Shown here piece after piece: positions 1 through 9,181 of a DNA stretch of 64,000 nt. The position numbers were made by a program, and so were the translations under genes. The notes beneath the pieces are model-generated. The model did not search any database. It was not told the origin of the DNA and was given only the letters and a program-made list of their open reading frames with translations. Origin of the DNA: Variovorax atrisoli 110B (GTDB lineage Bacteria > Pseudomonadota > Gammaproteobacteria > Burkholderiales > Burkholderiaceae_C). Position 1 is the stretch's first letter. Each line of letters begins with the position of its first letter. Location: the NCBI RefSeq assembly GCF_000382045.1, contig NZ_KB907450.1, positions 434,001 to 498,000 of the forward strand. The letters run 5' to 3'.

Positions 1-564
1 GGGCAGGGCGCCTACCGCATCGAGGTGGCGGGTGCGGTGGAGGAAAGCAGCAAGGGCTCCGCCTCCATCGTGGCGGGCGTGCCGATCATGCTGTTCCTGG
101 TGTTCACGCTGCTGATGCTGCAGCTGCACAGCTTCAGCCGCTCGCTGCTGGTGTTCATCACCGGTCCGATGGGTATCGCCGGCGTGGCAGGTGCGCTGCT
201 GGTGCTGAACCGGCCCTTCGGCTTCGTCGCGCTGCTGGGCGTGATCGCGCTGATGGGAATGATCCAGCGCAACGCGGTGATCCTGATCGATCAGATCGAG
301 CTCGACCGCGCGGCGGGCGTGCCGGCGTGGGATGCGATCGTCGAATCCGCGGTGCGCCGACTGCGGCCCATCGTGCTGACGGCCGCCGCGGCGGTGCTGG
401 CGATGATCCCGCTGTCGCGCAGCGTGTTCTGGGGGCCGATGGCCGTCGCCATCATGGGCGGACTGATCGTGGCGACGGTGCTGACCCTGCTCGCGCTGCC
501 TGCGATGTACGCCGCTGCATTCCGTGTGAAGCGTGAGCCGGAAACGCGGCCGATTAGCGTCTAA
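1..564 (+). CDS. RND-family efflux permease, C-terminal fragment
   Basis: This is the last 187 residues of an inner-membrane RND transporter (AcrB/MexB type); the start lies outside the window. The frame is open from base 1. It shows the terminal membrane domain: hydrophobic helices separated by short loops, the run ALMGMIQRNAVILIDQIE typical of RND helices 10-11, and the RRLRPIVLTAAAAVLAMIPL stretch that follows it in the family. Such pumps export drugs or metals by proton antiport together with a membrane-fusion protein and an outer-membrane channel, presumably encoded upstream. The substrate cannot be judged from this piece. The protein ends in a short charged tail (VKREPETRPISV). Confidence 0.9.
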   Translation, partial: GQGAYRIEVAGAVEESSKGSASIVAGVPIMLFLVFTLLMLQLHSFSRSLLVFITGPMGIAGVAGALLVLNRPFGFVALLGVIALMGMIQRNAVILIDQIELDRAAGVPAWDAIVESAVRRLRPIVLTAAAAVLAMIPLSRSVFWGPMAVAIMGGLIVATVLTLLALPAMYAAAFRVKREPETRPISV

Positions 565-669
565 AATCGCTGGCTGACCGATTTCAAGCGGATGGTCTTT
601 GGCCCACGGGAATCCGTGGTGCGAAAAGCCCGTCCGCTTTTGCATTCACCTGAAAAAAAGATTGGCATC

Positions 670-756
670 GCGCGGGTGGCGAAATTGGTAGACGCACCAG
701 GTTTAGGTCCTGACGTTCGCAAGAACGTGCCGGTTCGAGTCCGGCCCCGCGCACCA
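670..756 (+). tRNA. tRNA-Leu (anticodon UAG)
   Basis: This is a class II tRNA with a long variable arm. The acceptor stem GCGCGGG (670-676) pairs perfectly with CCCGCGC (746-752), and CCA is encoded at 754-756. The anticodon loop is 702-708 with TAG at 704-706. The T-loop reads TTCGAGT. It reads CUA and probably other CUN codons. A strong terminator hairpin follows at 791-820. Confidence 0.96.
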
Positions 757-790
757 GCCCTGCACGTAGCCCGTTCTATCGAGCAGACTA

Positions 791-825
791 AAAGCCCCGT
801 TCCGAAAGGAGCGGGGCTTTTTCCT
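791..825. terminator. Bidirectional intrinsic terminator
   Basis: A 13-bp stem (791-803 with 808-820, one G-U pair) closes a GAAA tetraloop and is followed by T residues on the plus strand; the minus strand also carries a T run beyond it. It ends the tRNA-Leu transcript and can end the convergent TPR-protein gene. Confidence 0.88.
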
Positions 826-843
826 TCTGCCTCTTCGTTTTCT

Positions 844-1815
844 TCACCAGTCGTTGTCGCTGCTGCCGCTGTCGAAGCTGCCGCCGCTGCTGCTCGAGTC
901 GTCCCAGGAGCTCGTGTCCTTGATGCCGAAGTCGTTGTCGACGAAGCGGTCGGGCTCCTGCGAGGTCGAGGGCGTGGACGACGAGGGCCAGAGGCTTCGG
1001 CCCATCTCGGTGTTGCCGCTGTCGGGCACGTGCGTCGTCGTGCCGCTGTCGTTCCTGTCGAACACGCCGTTGTCGCTGCGCCCGTGCATCCAGTGGCGCA
1101 CGGCTTCTTCCGCCACCACCGCGCCGACGCCCACGGCCGCACCGGTGGCGAGGGCCGAGCCGAGGCCCATGCCGGGGCTTGCCGCAGGCGGGGGCGCAGG
1201 CGTCCAGTTGCCGGCGGGACCGTAGCTTCCGTAGCCCGTCGGCATGCCTTGCGCGCCGGGTGCGCCGGGCACGGGACCGTACGACGGCGAAGGCGCGGCC
1301 GCGGGCGGCGCCACCCGGCTGCGGAAGGCCAGGTAGCCCACGACCAGCAGGCCGACGAGGGCGATCGGCATCCACGGCACGGAGCCCGTCCTGCCTTCGC
1401 TTGTCACAGGTGCGGGAGCGGATTCGCTGACGCGCGAAGGCGTGTTCACGGATCGCGGCGCGGGCGAGTCGAGCTTGTTCGTGAGCCGTTCGACGGCTTC
1501 CGGCCTGGCGAAATCGAGGCCGGGTGAGAGCTTCTTCGCCTTCGCGAGCTCACCTCTCGCGTCCTGCAGCCTGCCTTCTGCCGCGAGCAGTTCGGCGTGG
1601 ACGAAATGGGCCTTCGCGCTGTCGGGATGCTCCTTCAGCACCTTCGCGATCATGGCGTCGGCATCGGACATGCGCCCGCCGTTGGCCGCTTCGTAGATCT
1701 GCTGGATGGTGGGGTCTTTCGGCGCGGCCGCCTCGGTCCCGGCCTGCGCGAGCGAGGGCAGGCCCAGTGCCAGGGCAAGGGTAAAGGCGAGGGCGGCGAA
1801 CATTCGCTGGAGCAT
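844..1815 (-). CDS. Exported TPR-repeat membrane protein, function unknown
   Basis: This is a 323-residue protein I do not recognise by name. The ATG at 1813-1815 is chosen over longer readings because AGGA lies 8 bases upstream and a clear signal peptide follows (residues 1-25, ending SLAQA). Residues about 34-116 look like tetratricopeptide repeats (DPTIQQIYEAANGGRMSDAD, then AHFVHAELLAAEGRLQDARG). A membrane helix follows at about 148-165, then a Pro/Gly/Ala-rich region and an Asp/Ser-rich tail ending SSDNDW. The TPR part should face the periplasm if the N-terminus is cleaved. It stands alone, convergent with tRNA-Leu. Confidence 0.8.
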   Translation of the reverse strand: MLQRMFAALAFTLALALGLPSLAQAGTEAAAPKDPTIQQIYEAANGGRMSDADAMIAKVLKEHPDSAKAHFVHAELLAAEGRLQDARGELAKAKKLSPGLDFARPEAVERLTNKLDSPAPRSVNTPSRVSESAPAPVTSEGRTGSVPWMPIALVGLLVVGYLAFRSRVAPPAAAPSPSYGPVPGAPGAQGMPTGYGSYGPAGNWTPAPPPAASPGMGLGSALATGAAVGVGAVVAEEAVRHWMHGRSDNGVFDRNDSGTTTHVPDSGNTEMGRSLWPSSSTPSTSQEPDRFVDNDFGIKDTSSWDDSSSSGGSFDSGSSDNDW

Positions 1816-2077
1816 GAGATTTTTCCTGTGCGTTCCTGTGCAGGAGGATGACACGGCCACTCTACGGGCCGAATATTGGACGAACCTGACCGCCGCCGGG
1901 CCCCGGCTCCAACCCCGTGAAAACCCGCTTTGCGGCCAGATTAGAATTGCAGGTTGCCCAGTTTTGCAGGCGGCACACGCGTGCCTCCGCTTAAATCCCG
2001 CCAGCGCGTGCAAGTCTTTGATCCGTATCGACAAAAGACACAGGCATCGCGCGGCAGCCCCTCACCAGGAAGACATC

Positions 2078-3394
2078 ATGACCGTGACCGTTGAAACCCT
2101 CGAGAAGCTCGAACGCAAGATCACGCTGACCCTGCCGGTCGGCACCATCCAGTCCGAAGTCGATTCGCGCCTCAAGAAGCTCGCGCGCACCGTCAAGATG
2201 GACGGCTTCCGCCCCGGCAAGGTGCCGATGAACGTCGTGGCCCAGCGCTATGGCTACTCGGTGCACTACGAAGTCATGAACGACAAGGTCGGCGAGGCCT
2301 TCTCGCAGGCCGCCAACGAAGCCAAGCTGCGCGTCGCGGGCCAGCCCCGCATCACCGAGAAGGAAGGCGCGCCCGAAGGCGAACTGGCCTTCGACGCCGT
2401 CTTCGAAGTGTTCCCCGACGTCAAGATCAACGACCTGTCGGGCGCCGAAGTCGAGAAGCTGTCGGCCGAAGTCGGTGAAGACGCCATCGACAAGACCCTG
2501 GACATCCTGCGCAAGCAGCGCCGCACCTTCGCCCAGCGCGCCCAGGACGCCGTGGCCCAGGACGGCGATCGCGTGACCGTCGACTTCGAAGGCAAGATCG
2601 ATGGCGAGCCCTTCCAGGGCGGCAAGGCCGAAGACTTCCAGTTCGTCGTCGGCGAAGGCCAGATGCTGAAGGAATTCGAGGACGCCGTGCGCGGCATGAA
2701 GTCGGGCGACAGCCGCACCTTCCCGCTGTCGTTCCCGGCCGACTACCACGGCAAGGACGTGGCCGGCAAGCAGGCCGACTTCCTCGTCACCGTGAAGAAG
2801 ATCGAAGCCTCGCACCTGCCCGAAGTCAACGAGCAGCTCGCCAAGTCGCTCGGCATCGCCGAAGCCACCGTCGAAGGCCTGCGCGCCGACATCAAGCGCA
2901 ACCTCGAGCGCGAGGTGAAGTTCCGCCTGCTGGCACGCAACAAGAACGCCGTGATGGACGCCCTGGTCGCCAACGCCGAGCTCGACCTGCCCAACGCCAG
3001 CGTGCAGGCGGAAGTCAACCGCATGATCGAAGGCGCCCGCGCCGAGCTGAAGCAGCGCGGCATCAAGGACGCCGACAAGGCTCCGATCCCCGACGAAGTG
3101 TTCCGCCCGCAAGCCGAGCGCCGCGTGCGCCTGGGCCTGGTGGTCGCCGAGCTGGTGCGTGCCAACAACCTGCAGGCCAAGCCCGAGCAGATCAAGGCCC
3201 ACATCGACGAGCTCGCGGCCAGCTACGAGAAGCCCGCCGACGTGGTGCGCTGGTACTTCAGCGACAACAACCGCCTGGCGGAAGTCGAAGCCGTGGTCAT
3301 CGAGAACAACGTGACCGATTTCGTGCTGGGCAAGGCCAAGGTCAACGAAAAGTCGGTCTCGTTCGACGAGCTGATGGCTCAGCAGCAGGGCTGA
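2078..3394 (+). CDS. tig: Trigger factor (ribosome-bound chaperone, prolyl isomerase)
   Basis: This cytosolic chaperone of 438 residues binds nascent chains at the ribosome exit tunnel. The ATG at 2078 is preceded by AGGAAGA and gives the family's normal length. The N-terminal ribosome-binding signature GFRPGKVP is at about residues 45-52. An FKBP-type prolyl-isomerase domain spans roughly 160-240 ([20 protein letters not shown] onward), followed by a long helical C-terminal substrate-binding region. It heads the conserved order tig-clpP-clpX-lon, which links folding and proteolysis. A hairpin after the stop (3419-3450) suggests that part of the transcription ends before clpP. Confidence 0.97.
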   Translation: MTVTVETLEKLERKITLTLPVGTIQSEVDSRLKKLARTVKMDGFRPGKVPMNVVAQRYGYSVHYEVMNDKVGEAFSQAANEAKLRVAGQPRITEKEGAPEGELAFDAVFEVFPDVKINDLSGAEVEKLSAEVGEDAIDKTLDILRKQRRTFAQRAQDAVAQDGDRVTVDFEGKIDGEPFQGGKAEDFQFVVGEGQMLKEFEDAVRGMKSGDSRTFPLSFPADYHGKDVAGKQADFLVTVKKIEASHLPEVNEQLAKSLGIAEATVEGLRADIKRNLEREVKFRLLARNKNAVMDALVANAELDLPNASVQAEVNRMIEGARAELKQRGIKDADKAPIPDEVFRPQAERRVRLGLVVAELVRANNLQAKPEQIKAHIDELAASYEKPADVVRWYFSDNNRLAEVEAVVIENNVTDFVLGKAKVNEKSVSFDELMAQQQG

Positions 3395-3418
3395 TCTCCG
3401 TCTTCGCCCGCTACGCCG

Positions 3419-3450
3419 ATGGGGCTTGTGCTTTGCGGCACGAGCCCCAT
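3419..3450 (+). terminator. Hairpin between tig and clpP
   Basis: A 13-bp stem (ATGGGGCTTGTGC with GCACGAGCCCCAT, one G-U pair) closes a 6-base loop. Only a short weak T run follows, so it may be an attenuator or an mRNA 3' end stabiliser instead of a full terminator. Confidence 0.6.
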
Positions 3451-3510
3451 TTCACTCAAGGCGTACATTCCAGAAACAGCGAACGATCCCTTTTCCCGGA
3501 GAGCAAATTC

Positions 3511-4119
3511 ATGAGCGCACAGGATATCCAGGCCCTCGGCATGATCCCGATGGTCATCGAGCAATCGGGCCGCGGCGAGCGGTCGTATGACATCTACTCG
3601 CGCCTCCTCAAGGAGCGCATCGTCTTCCTGGTGGGCGAGGTCAACGACCAGACCGCCAACCTCGTGGTGGCCCAACTGCTGTTCCTCGAGAGCGAGAACC
3701 CGGACAAGGACATTTCCTTCTACATCAACTCCCCGGGCGGCAGCGTGAGCGCCGGCATGGCCATCTACGACACCATGCAGTTCATCAAGCCCGACGTTTC
3801 GACCATGTGCCTGGGCTTCGCGGCCAGCATGGGCGCCTTCCTGCTGGCTGCCGGCGAGAAGGGCAAGCGCTTCTCGCTGCCCAACTCGAAGATCATGATC
3901 CACCAGGTGCTCGGCGGCGCACGCGGCCAGGCCACGGACATCGAGATCCACGCACGGGACATCCTGCGTACAAAGGACCAGATGAACCGTATCCTGGCCG
4001 AGCGCACCGGCCAGCCGCTGGAAAAGGTCAAGGCCGACACGGAGCGCGACTATTTCCTCACGGCTGACGAGGCCAAGGAGTACGGCCTGGTGGACCAGGT
4101 CGTCACCAAGCGCGGTTAA
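3511..4119 (+). CDS. clpP: ATP-dependent Clp protease proteolytic subunit
   Basis: ClpP forms the tetradecameric serine-protease barrel fed by ClpX or ClpA. This product has 202 residues. The catalytic triad is visible: Ser106 in GFAASMGAF, His131 in KIMIHQ, and Asp180 in ERDYFL. The oxyanion-hole stretch SPGGSV is at 74-79. The start [18 protein letters not shown] is typical of the betaproteobacterial proteins, and an in-frame upstream extension (from 3433) is ignored because it lacks family similarity. GGAGAG precedes the ATG. A strong terminator follows, separating it from clpX. Confidence 0.97.
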   Translation: MSAQDIQALGMIPMVIEQSGRGERSYDIYSRLLKERIVFLVGEVNDQTANLVVAQLLFLESENPDKDISFYINSPGGSVSAGMAIYDTMQFIKPDVSTMCLGFAASMGAFLLAAGEKGKRFSLPNSKIMIHQVLGGARGQATDIEIHARDILRTKDQMNRILAERTGQPLEKVKADTERDYFLTADEAKEYGLVDQVVTKRG

Positions 4120-4151
4120 ACGCCGGCGCCGAGGGCGCCAAATGGCAAAAG

Positions 4152-4187
4152 ACGGCGTTTTCCACACGGGGAACGCCGTTTTTGTTT
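4152..4187 (+). terminator. Intrinsic terminator after clpP
   Basis: A 12-bp stem (4152-4163 with 4168-4179) closes an ACAC loop and is followed by TTTTGTTT. It lies between clpP and clpX, so clpX probably has its own promoter as well as read-through. Confidence 0.88.
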
Positions 4188-4226
4188 AGTTATCATTGTC
4201 CCTACCCTGTAACGAGGCAAATGTCC

Positions 4227-5492
<1,266 letters not shown>

Positions 5493-5515
5493 AGCCTAAG
5501 ACGCGAAGGATTTGC

Positions 5516-7957
5516 ATGTCTGGCCACACCCCCTTGCCTCCCGAAGCCCTCGACCTGCCGCTGCTGCCGCTGCGCGACGTCGTGGTGTTTCCCCACATGG
5601 TGATCCCGCTGTTCGTGGGACGCCCCAAGAGCATCAAGGCGCTCGAGCTGGCCATGGAGGCGGAGCGCCGCATCATGCTCGTGGCCCAGAAGGCCGCGGC
5701 CAAGGACGAGCCCTCCGTCGAGGACATGTTCGAGGTCGGCTGCGTCTCGACCATCCTGCAGATGCTCAAGCTGCCCGACGGCACCGTGAAGGTGCTCGTC
5801 GAGGGCCAGCAGCGCGCCCGCGTCAACCGCATCGATGACGGCGAGACCCATTTCTCCGCCAACGTGACGCCCGTCGAGGCGCCCGAAGGTGGCGAGAAGG
5901 GCACCGAGGTCGAGGCGCTGCGCCGCGCGGTGATGCAGCAGTTCGACCAGTACGTCAAGCTGAACAAGAAGATTCCGCCCGAGATCCTCACCTCGATCTC
6001 GAGCATCGACGATCCGGGCCGCCTTGCGGACACCATCGCCGCGCACCTGCCCCTCAAGCTCGACAACAAGCAGGCCGTGCTCGACCTCGACGACGTCAAG
6101 GAGCGCCTGGAAAACCTGTTCGGGCAGCTCGAGCGCGAGGTCGACATCCTCAACGTCGACAAGAAGATCCGCGGGCGCGTGAAGCGCCAGATGGAGAAGA
6201 ACCAGCGCGACTTCTATCTCAACGAGCAGGTCAAGGCCATCCAGAAGGAGCTCGGCGAAGGCGAAGAGGGCGCGGACATCGAGGAGATCGAGAAGAAGAT
6301 CAAGCTCGCGAAGATGTCCAAGGAAGGCCTGAAGAAGGCCGAGGGCGAGCTCAAGAAGCTCAAGCTCATGTCACCCATGTCGGCCGAGGCCACCGTGGTG
6401 CGCAACTACATCGACGTGCTGGTCGGCCTGCCCTGGAGTAAGAAGACCAAGATCAAGCACGACCTCGCCAATGCCGAGGCGGTGCTCAATGCCGACCACT
6501 ACGGCCTCGAGAAGGTCAAGGACCGCATCCTCGAGTACCTCGCGGTGCAGCAGCGCGTGGACAAGGTGAAGGCGCCGATCCTGTGCCTCGTTGGACCTCC
6601 GGGCGTGGGCAAGACCTCGCTGGGTCAGTCGATCGCCAAGGCGACCGGCCGCAAGTACACCCGCATGGCGCTGGGCGGCATGCGCGACGAAGCCGAGATC
6701 CGCGGCCACCGCCGCACCTACATCGGCGCGCTGCCGGGCAAGGTGCTGCAGGGCCTGAGCAAGATCGGCACGCGCAATCCGCTGTTCCTGCTCGACGAGA
6801 TCGACAAGCTGGGCACCGACTTCCGCGGCGACCCGTCGAGCGCGTTGCTCGAGGTTCTCGATCCCGAGCAGAACCACACCTTCGGCGACCACTACGTGGA
6901 AGTCGACTTCGACCTGAGCGACGTGATGTTCGTCGCCACCTCGAACTCGATGAACATCCCGCCGGCGCTGCTGGACCGCATGGAAGTCATCCGCCTCTCG
7001 GGCTACACCGAGGACGAGAAGACCAACATCGCGATCAAGTACCTGCTGCCCAAGCAGATGAAGAACAACGGCGTGAAGGACGACGAGCTCGCGGTCACCG
7101 AAGAAGCGGTGCGCGACATCGTGCGCTACTACACGCGTGAGGCCGGCGTCCGCTCGCTCGAGCGCGAGCTGTCGAAGATCTGCCGCAAGGTGGTGAAGGG
7201 CCTGCTGCTCAAGCAGCTCACGCCGAAGGTCACCGTCACCGGCGAGAACCTCAACGACTTCCTCGGCGTGCGCAAGTACACCTTCGGGCTGGCCGAGAAG
7301 CAGAACCAGGTCGGCCAGGTGGTCGGCCTTGCGTGGACCGAAGTCGGCGGCGACCTGCTGACGATCGAGGCGGTCACCATGCCCGGCAAGGGCGTGATCA
7401 GCCGCACCGGTTCGCTCGGCGACGTGATGAAGGAGTCGGTCGAGGCCGCGCGCACCGTGGTGCGCAGCCGCTCGCGCCGCCTGGGCATCAAGGACGAAGT
7501 CTTCGAGAAGCGCGACATCCACATCCACGTGCCCGATGGCGCGACGCCAAAGGATGGCCCGAGTGCGGGCGCCGCGATGACTACGGCCTTCGTGTCGGCG
7601 CTCACGGGCATCCCGGTGCGCAGCGATGTCGCGATGACGGGCGAGATCACGCTGCGAGGCGAGGTCACGGCCATCGGCGGCCTGAAGGAAAAGCTGCTGG
7701 CGGCGCTGCGTGGTGGCATCAAGACCGTGCTGATCCCGGAAGAGAACGCCAAGGACCTGCAGGACATTCCCGAGAACGTGAAGAACGGCCTCGAGATCGT
7801 GCCGGTGAAGTGGATCGACAAGGTGCTCGAGATCGCCCTCGAGAAGATGCCCGAGCCGCTGTCCGACGAAGAGGTGGCTGCATCCGCTGCTGCGATGGCC
7901 GAGCTGGCCAAGCAGCGTACGCCGGCACCGGCTTCGGAAGGCTCGGTCAAGCACTGA
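5516..7957 (+). CDS. lon: Lon protease
   Basis: Lon is an ATP-dependent serine protease that degrades misfolded and regulatory proteins in the cytosol. This one has 813 residues, normal length for LonA. The order is an N-terminal substrate-binding domain (about 1-210), a coiled coil rich in Lys/Glu (about 210-310), AAA+ with Walker A GPPGVGKT near 360, and the protease domain. The catalytic dyad is Ser683 ([10 protein letters not shown]) and Lys726 ([10 protein letters not shown]). AAGGA precedes the ATG. The 23-base gap to clpX allows cotranscription. Confidence 0.97.
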   Translation: MSGHTPLPPEALDLPLLPLRDVVVFPHMVIPLFVGRPKSIKALELAMEAERRIMLVAQKAAAKDEPSVEDMFEVGCVSTILQMLKLPDGTVKVLVEGQQRARVNRIDDGETHFSANVTPVEAPEGGEKGTEVEALRRAVMQQFDQYVKLNKKIPPEILTSISSIDDPGRLADTIAAHLPLKLDNKQAVLDLDDVKERLENLFGQLEREVDILNVDKKIRGRVKRQMEKNQRDFYLNEQVKAIQKELGEGEEGADIEEIEKKIKLAKMSKEGLKKAEGELKKLKLMSPMSAEATVVRNYIDVLVGLPWSKKTKIKHDLANAEAVLNADHYGLEKVKDRILEYLAVQQRVDKVKAPILCLVGPPGVGKTSLGQSIAKATGRKYTRMALGGMRDEAEIRGHRRTYIGALPGKVLQGLSKIGTRNPLFLLDEIDKLGTDFRGDPSSALLEVLDPEQNHTFGDHYVEVDFDLSDVMFVATSNSMNIPPALLDRMEVIRLSGYTEDEKTNIAIKYLLPKQMKNNGVKDDELAVTEEAVRDIVRYYTREAGVRSLERELSKICRKVVKGLLLKQLTPKVTVTGENLNDFLGVRKYTFGLAEKQNQVGQVVGLAWTEVGGDLLTIEAVTMPGKGVISRTGSLGDVMKESVEAARTVVRSRSRRLGIKDEVFEKRDIHIHVPDGATPKDGPSAGAAMTTAFVSALTGIPVRSDVAMTGEITLRGEVTAIGGLKEKLLAALRGGIKTVLIPEENAKDLQDIPENVKNGLEIVPVKWIDKVLEIALEKMPEPLSDEEVAASAAAMAELAKQRTPAPASEGSVKH

Positions 7958-7974
7958 TCGAAGCGTCGCAAAAG

Positions 7975-8004
7975 TTGCGGGACCTTGAAAAATTGGTATA
8001 TACT
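7975..8004 (+). promoter_or_regulatory. Sigma70-type promoter for tRNA-Gly
   Basis: TTGCGG (7975-7980) and TATACT (7999-8004) are 18 bases apart and place the transcription start about 8 bases before the tRNA. The spacing and the absence of another gene in between support the call. Confidence 0.6.
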
Positions 8005-8018
8005 TCAAGGCTCGAAAC

Positions 8019-8094
8019 GCGGGAATAGCTCAGTTGGTAGAGCGCAACCTTGCCAAGGTTGAGGTCGAGAGTTCGAGACTCTTTTCCCGCTCCA
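8019..8094 (+). tRNA. tRNA-Gly (anticodon GCC)
   Basis: A 76-nt cloverleaf with acceptor stem GCGGGAA/TTCCCGC and encoded CCA end. The anticodon loop is 8050-8056 with GCC at 8052-8054 between CAACC and GGTTG. It is followed at once by a terminator. Confidence 0.97.
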
Positions 8095-8100
8095 GTTTTG

Positions 8101-8130
8101 AAAAAGGGAAGCTCCAGCTTCCCTTTTTTT
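8101..8130 (+). terminator. Intrinsic terminator after tRNA-Gly
   Basis: The stem AAAAAGGGAAGCT/AGCTTCCCTTTTT has a 2-base nominal loop and a run of seven T. It separates tRNA-Gly from tRNA-Cys, so the three tRNAs are not one simple transcript. Confidence 0.85.
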
Positions 8131-8157
8131 CGCTAGGTCGATTTCGTATTTCAGCGT

Positions 8158-8231
8158 GGCGCGATAGCAAAGCGGTTATGCAACGGATTGCAAATCCGTC
8201 TAGTCCGGTTCGACTCCGGATCGCGCCTCCA
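8158..8231 (+). tRNA. tRNA-Cys (anticodon GCA)
   Basis: A 74-nt cloverleaf with acceptor stem GGCGCGA/TCGCGCC and terminal TCCA. The anticodon loop is TTGCAAA at 8188-8194 with GCA at 8190-8192. Confidence 0.97.
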
Positions 8232-8268
8232 CTCTCCTCTCGGTTCAAACTGATTCGACCCCGAACAC

Positions 8269-8307
8269 CAAGCCCCGCCAACCGACGTTGCCGGGGCTTG
8301 TTTTATT
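8269..8307 (+). terminator. Intrinsic terminator after tRNA-Cys
   Basis: CAAGCCCCG (8269-8277) pairs with CGGGGCTTG (8292-8300) and is followed by TTTTATTT. It stands between tRNA-Cys and tRNA-Leu. Confidence 0.85.
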
Positions 8308-8334
8308 TGGGTTATCGTCGATGTCCAACCTGAT

Positions 8335-8426
8335 GCCCGGATGGTGAAATTGGTAGACACATCGGACTTAAAATCCGCCGCTTCCTTAATCGGGGCATAC
8401 GGGTTCGACCCCCGTTCCGGGTACCA
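8335..8426 (+). tRNA. tRNA-Leu (anticodon UAA)
   Basis: A class II tRNA of 92 nt. The acceptor stem GCCCGGA/TCCGGGT begins with one G-U pair, and ACCA ends it at 8426. The anticodon loop is 8367-8373 with TAA at 8369-8371. Only 20 bases separate it from the next start codon, so tRNA and mRNA probably share a transcript. Confidence 0.96.
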
Positions 8427-8446
8427 CACTTAAAAGGGAGCATTAG

Positions 8447-9079
8447 ATGCCTCGCTACAACGCTCCATTTGAAATCCATGTGCACGGCGACGTGCCGCTG
8501 CGTTCGGACGTGACCTTCGATCAGATCCAGGAAGCGCTCAAGCCGCTGTGGAAGTACGCCGGCGCCAAGTCGCTGGCGGATGGCGCGACCAGTTCCTACG
8601 AGGAAGAGCCCGGCATCCGCTACGAGCAGAAGGACCACATGCTCCAGATGTGCTGGACCGTGGCCGGCGACGAAGACTTCCGCCAGGCGCTCGACGAGAT
8701 GTGCATGGGCCTCAACGAGCTTTCCGAGCGCGGTGCGGCCATCGAGGTCACCTTCTACGACACCGACTTCGACGAGGAAGAGGGCGACCCCGAGGAAGAA
8801 TCACGCGACGACTTCCTGATGTTGTTCGTCGGCCCGAATCCGGCCGCGATCATGCAGGTGCAGCGCGACCTCCTGGTGGAAGACGTGGTCAATCTCATGG
8901 AGCGTCATTTCGACGGCTCCGAGCTGGGCGGCGTGGTCGCCGAGATCGACCGCCTGTTCAGCGACCGTTTCGACGCGCTCGTGAACTCGCTCGAAATCGG
9001 CAAACGCCCGCGCGGTACGGGCGGGCCGGGCAGCGGCGGTGGTCACGGCGGCGGTCGTCGTCCGCGCCATCTGCACTGA
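8447..9079 (+). CDS. Conserved-looking cytosolic protein, not recognised
   Basis: This is a soluble acidic protein of 210 residues with no signal peptide or membrane helix. It starts MPRYNAPFEIHVHGDVPL after the ribosome site AAAGGGAG. Residues 1-175 look like one compact mixed alpha/beta domain, including an acidic stretch DTDFDEEEGDPEEE. The tail is a Gly/Arg/His-rich segment (GGPGSGGGHGGGRRPRHLH) that could bind metal or nucleic acid. I cannot assign a function. The start codon lies 20 bases after tRNA-Leu, leaving no room for a separate promoter. Confidence 0.8.
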   Translation: MPRYNAPFEIHVHGDVPLRSDVTFDQIQEALKPLWKYAGAKSLADGATSSYEEEPGIRYEQKDHMLQMCWTVAGDEDFRQALDEMCMGLNELSERGAAIEVTFYDTDFDEEEGDPEEESRDDFLMLFVGPNPAAIMQVQRDLLVEDVVNLMERHFDGSELGGVVAEIDRLFSDRFDALVNSLEIGKRPRGTGGPGSGGGHGGGRRPRHLH

Positions 9080-9082
9080 GCA

Positions 9083-9112
9083 GAGTCCCCCGCCTGCCCG
9101 GGCGGGACTCCG
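9083..9112. terminator. Hairpin after the 8447 gene
   Basis: GAGTCCC and GGGACTC form an outer stem with inner GCC/GGC pairs. It lacks a T run but sits between convergent genes. Confidence 0.45.
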
Positions 9113-9134
9113 CAACTCCGCAACTCCGTGCATG

Positions 9135-9154
9135 GCGCGGCCTGCAGGCCGCGC
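9135..9154. repeat. Perfect 20-bp palindrome
   Basis: GCGCGGCCTG at 9135-9144 is exactly mirrored by CAGGCCGCGC at 9145-9154, with no spacer. It lies between the convergent 8447 and 9182 genes and may act as a terminator stem or a protein-binding site. Confidence 0.6.
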
Positions 9155-9181
9155 AGCGCGCTTTCTCCTGACCGCCGGCGA

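Noticed and set aside
8019..8426. tRNA cluster as an integration site of a genomic island
   Set aside because: No integrase, direct repeat of a tRNA 3' end, or composition shift was seen around it.
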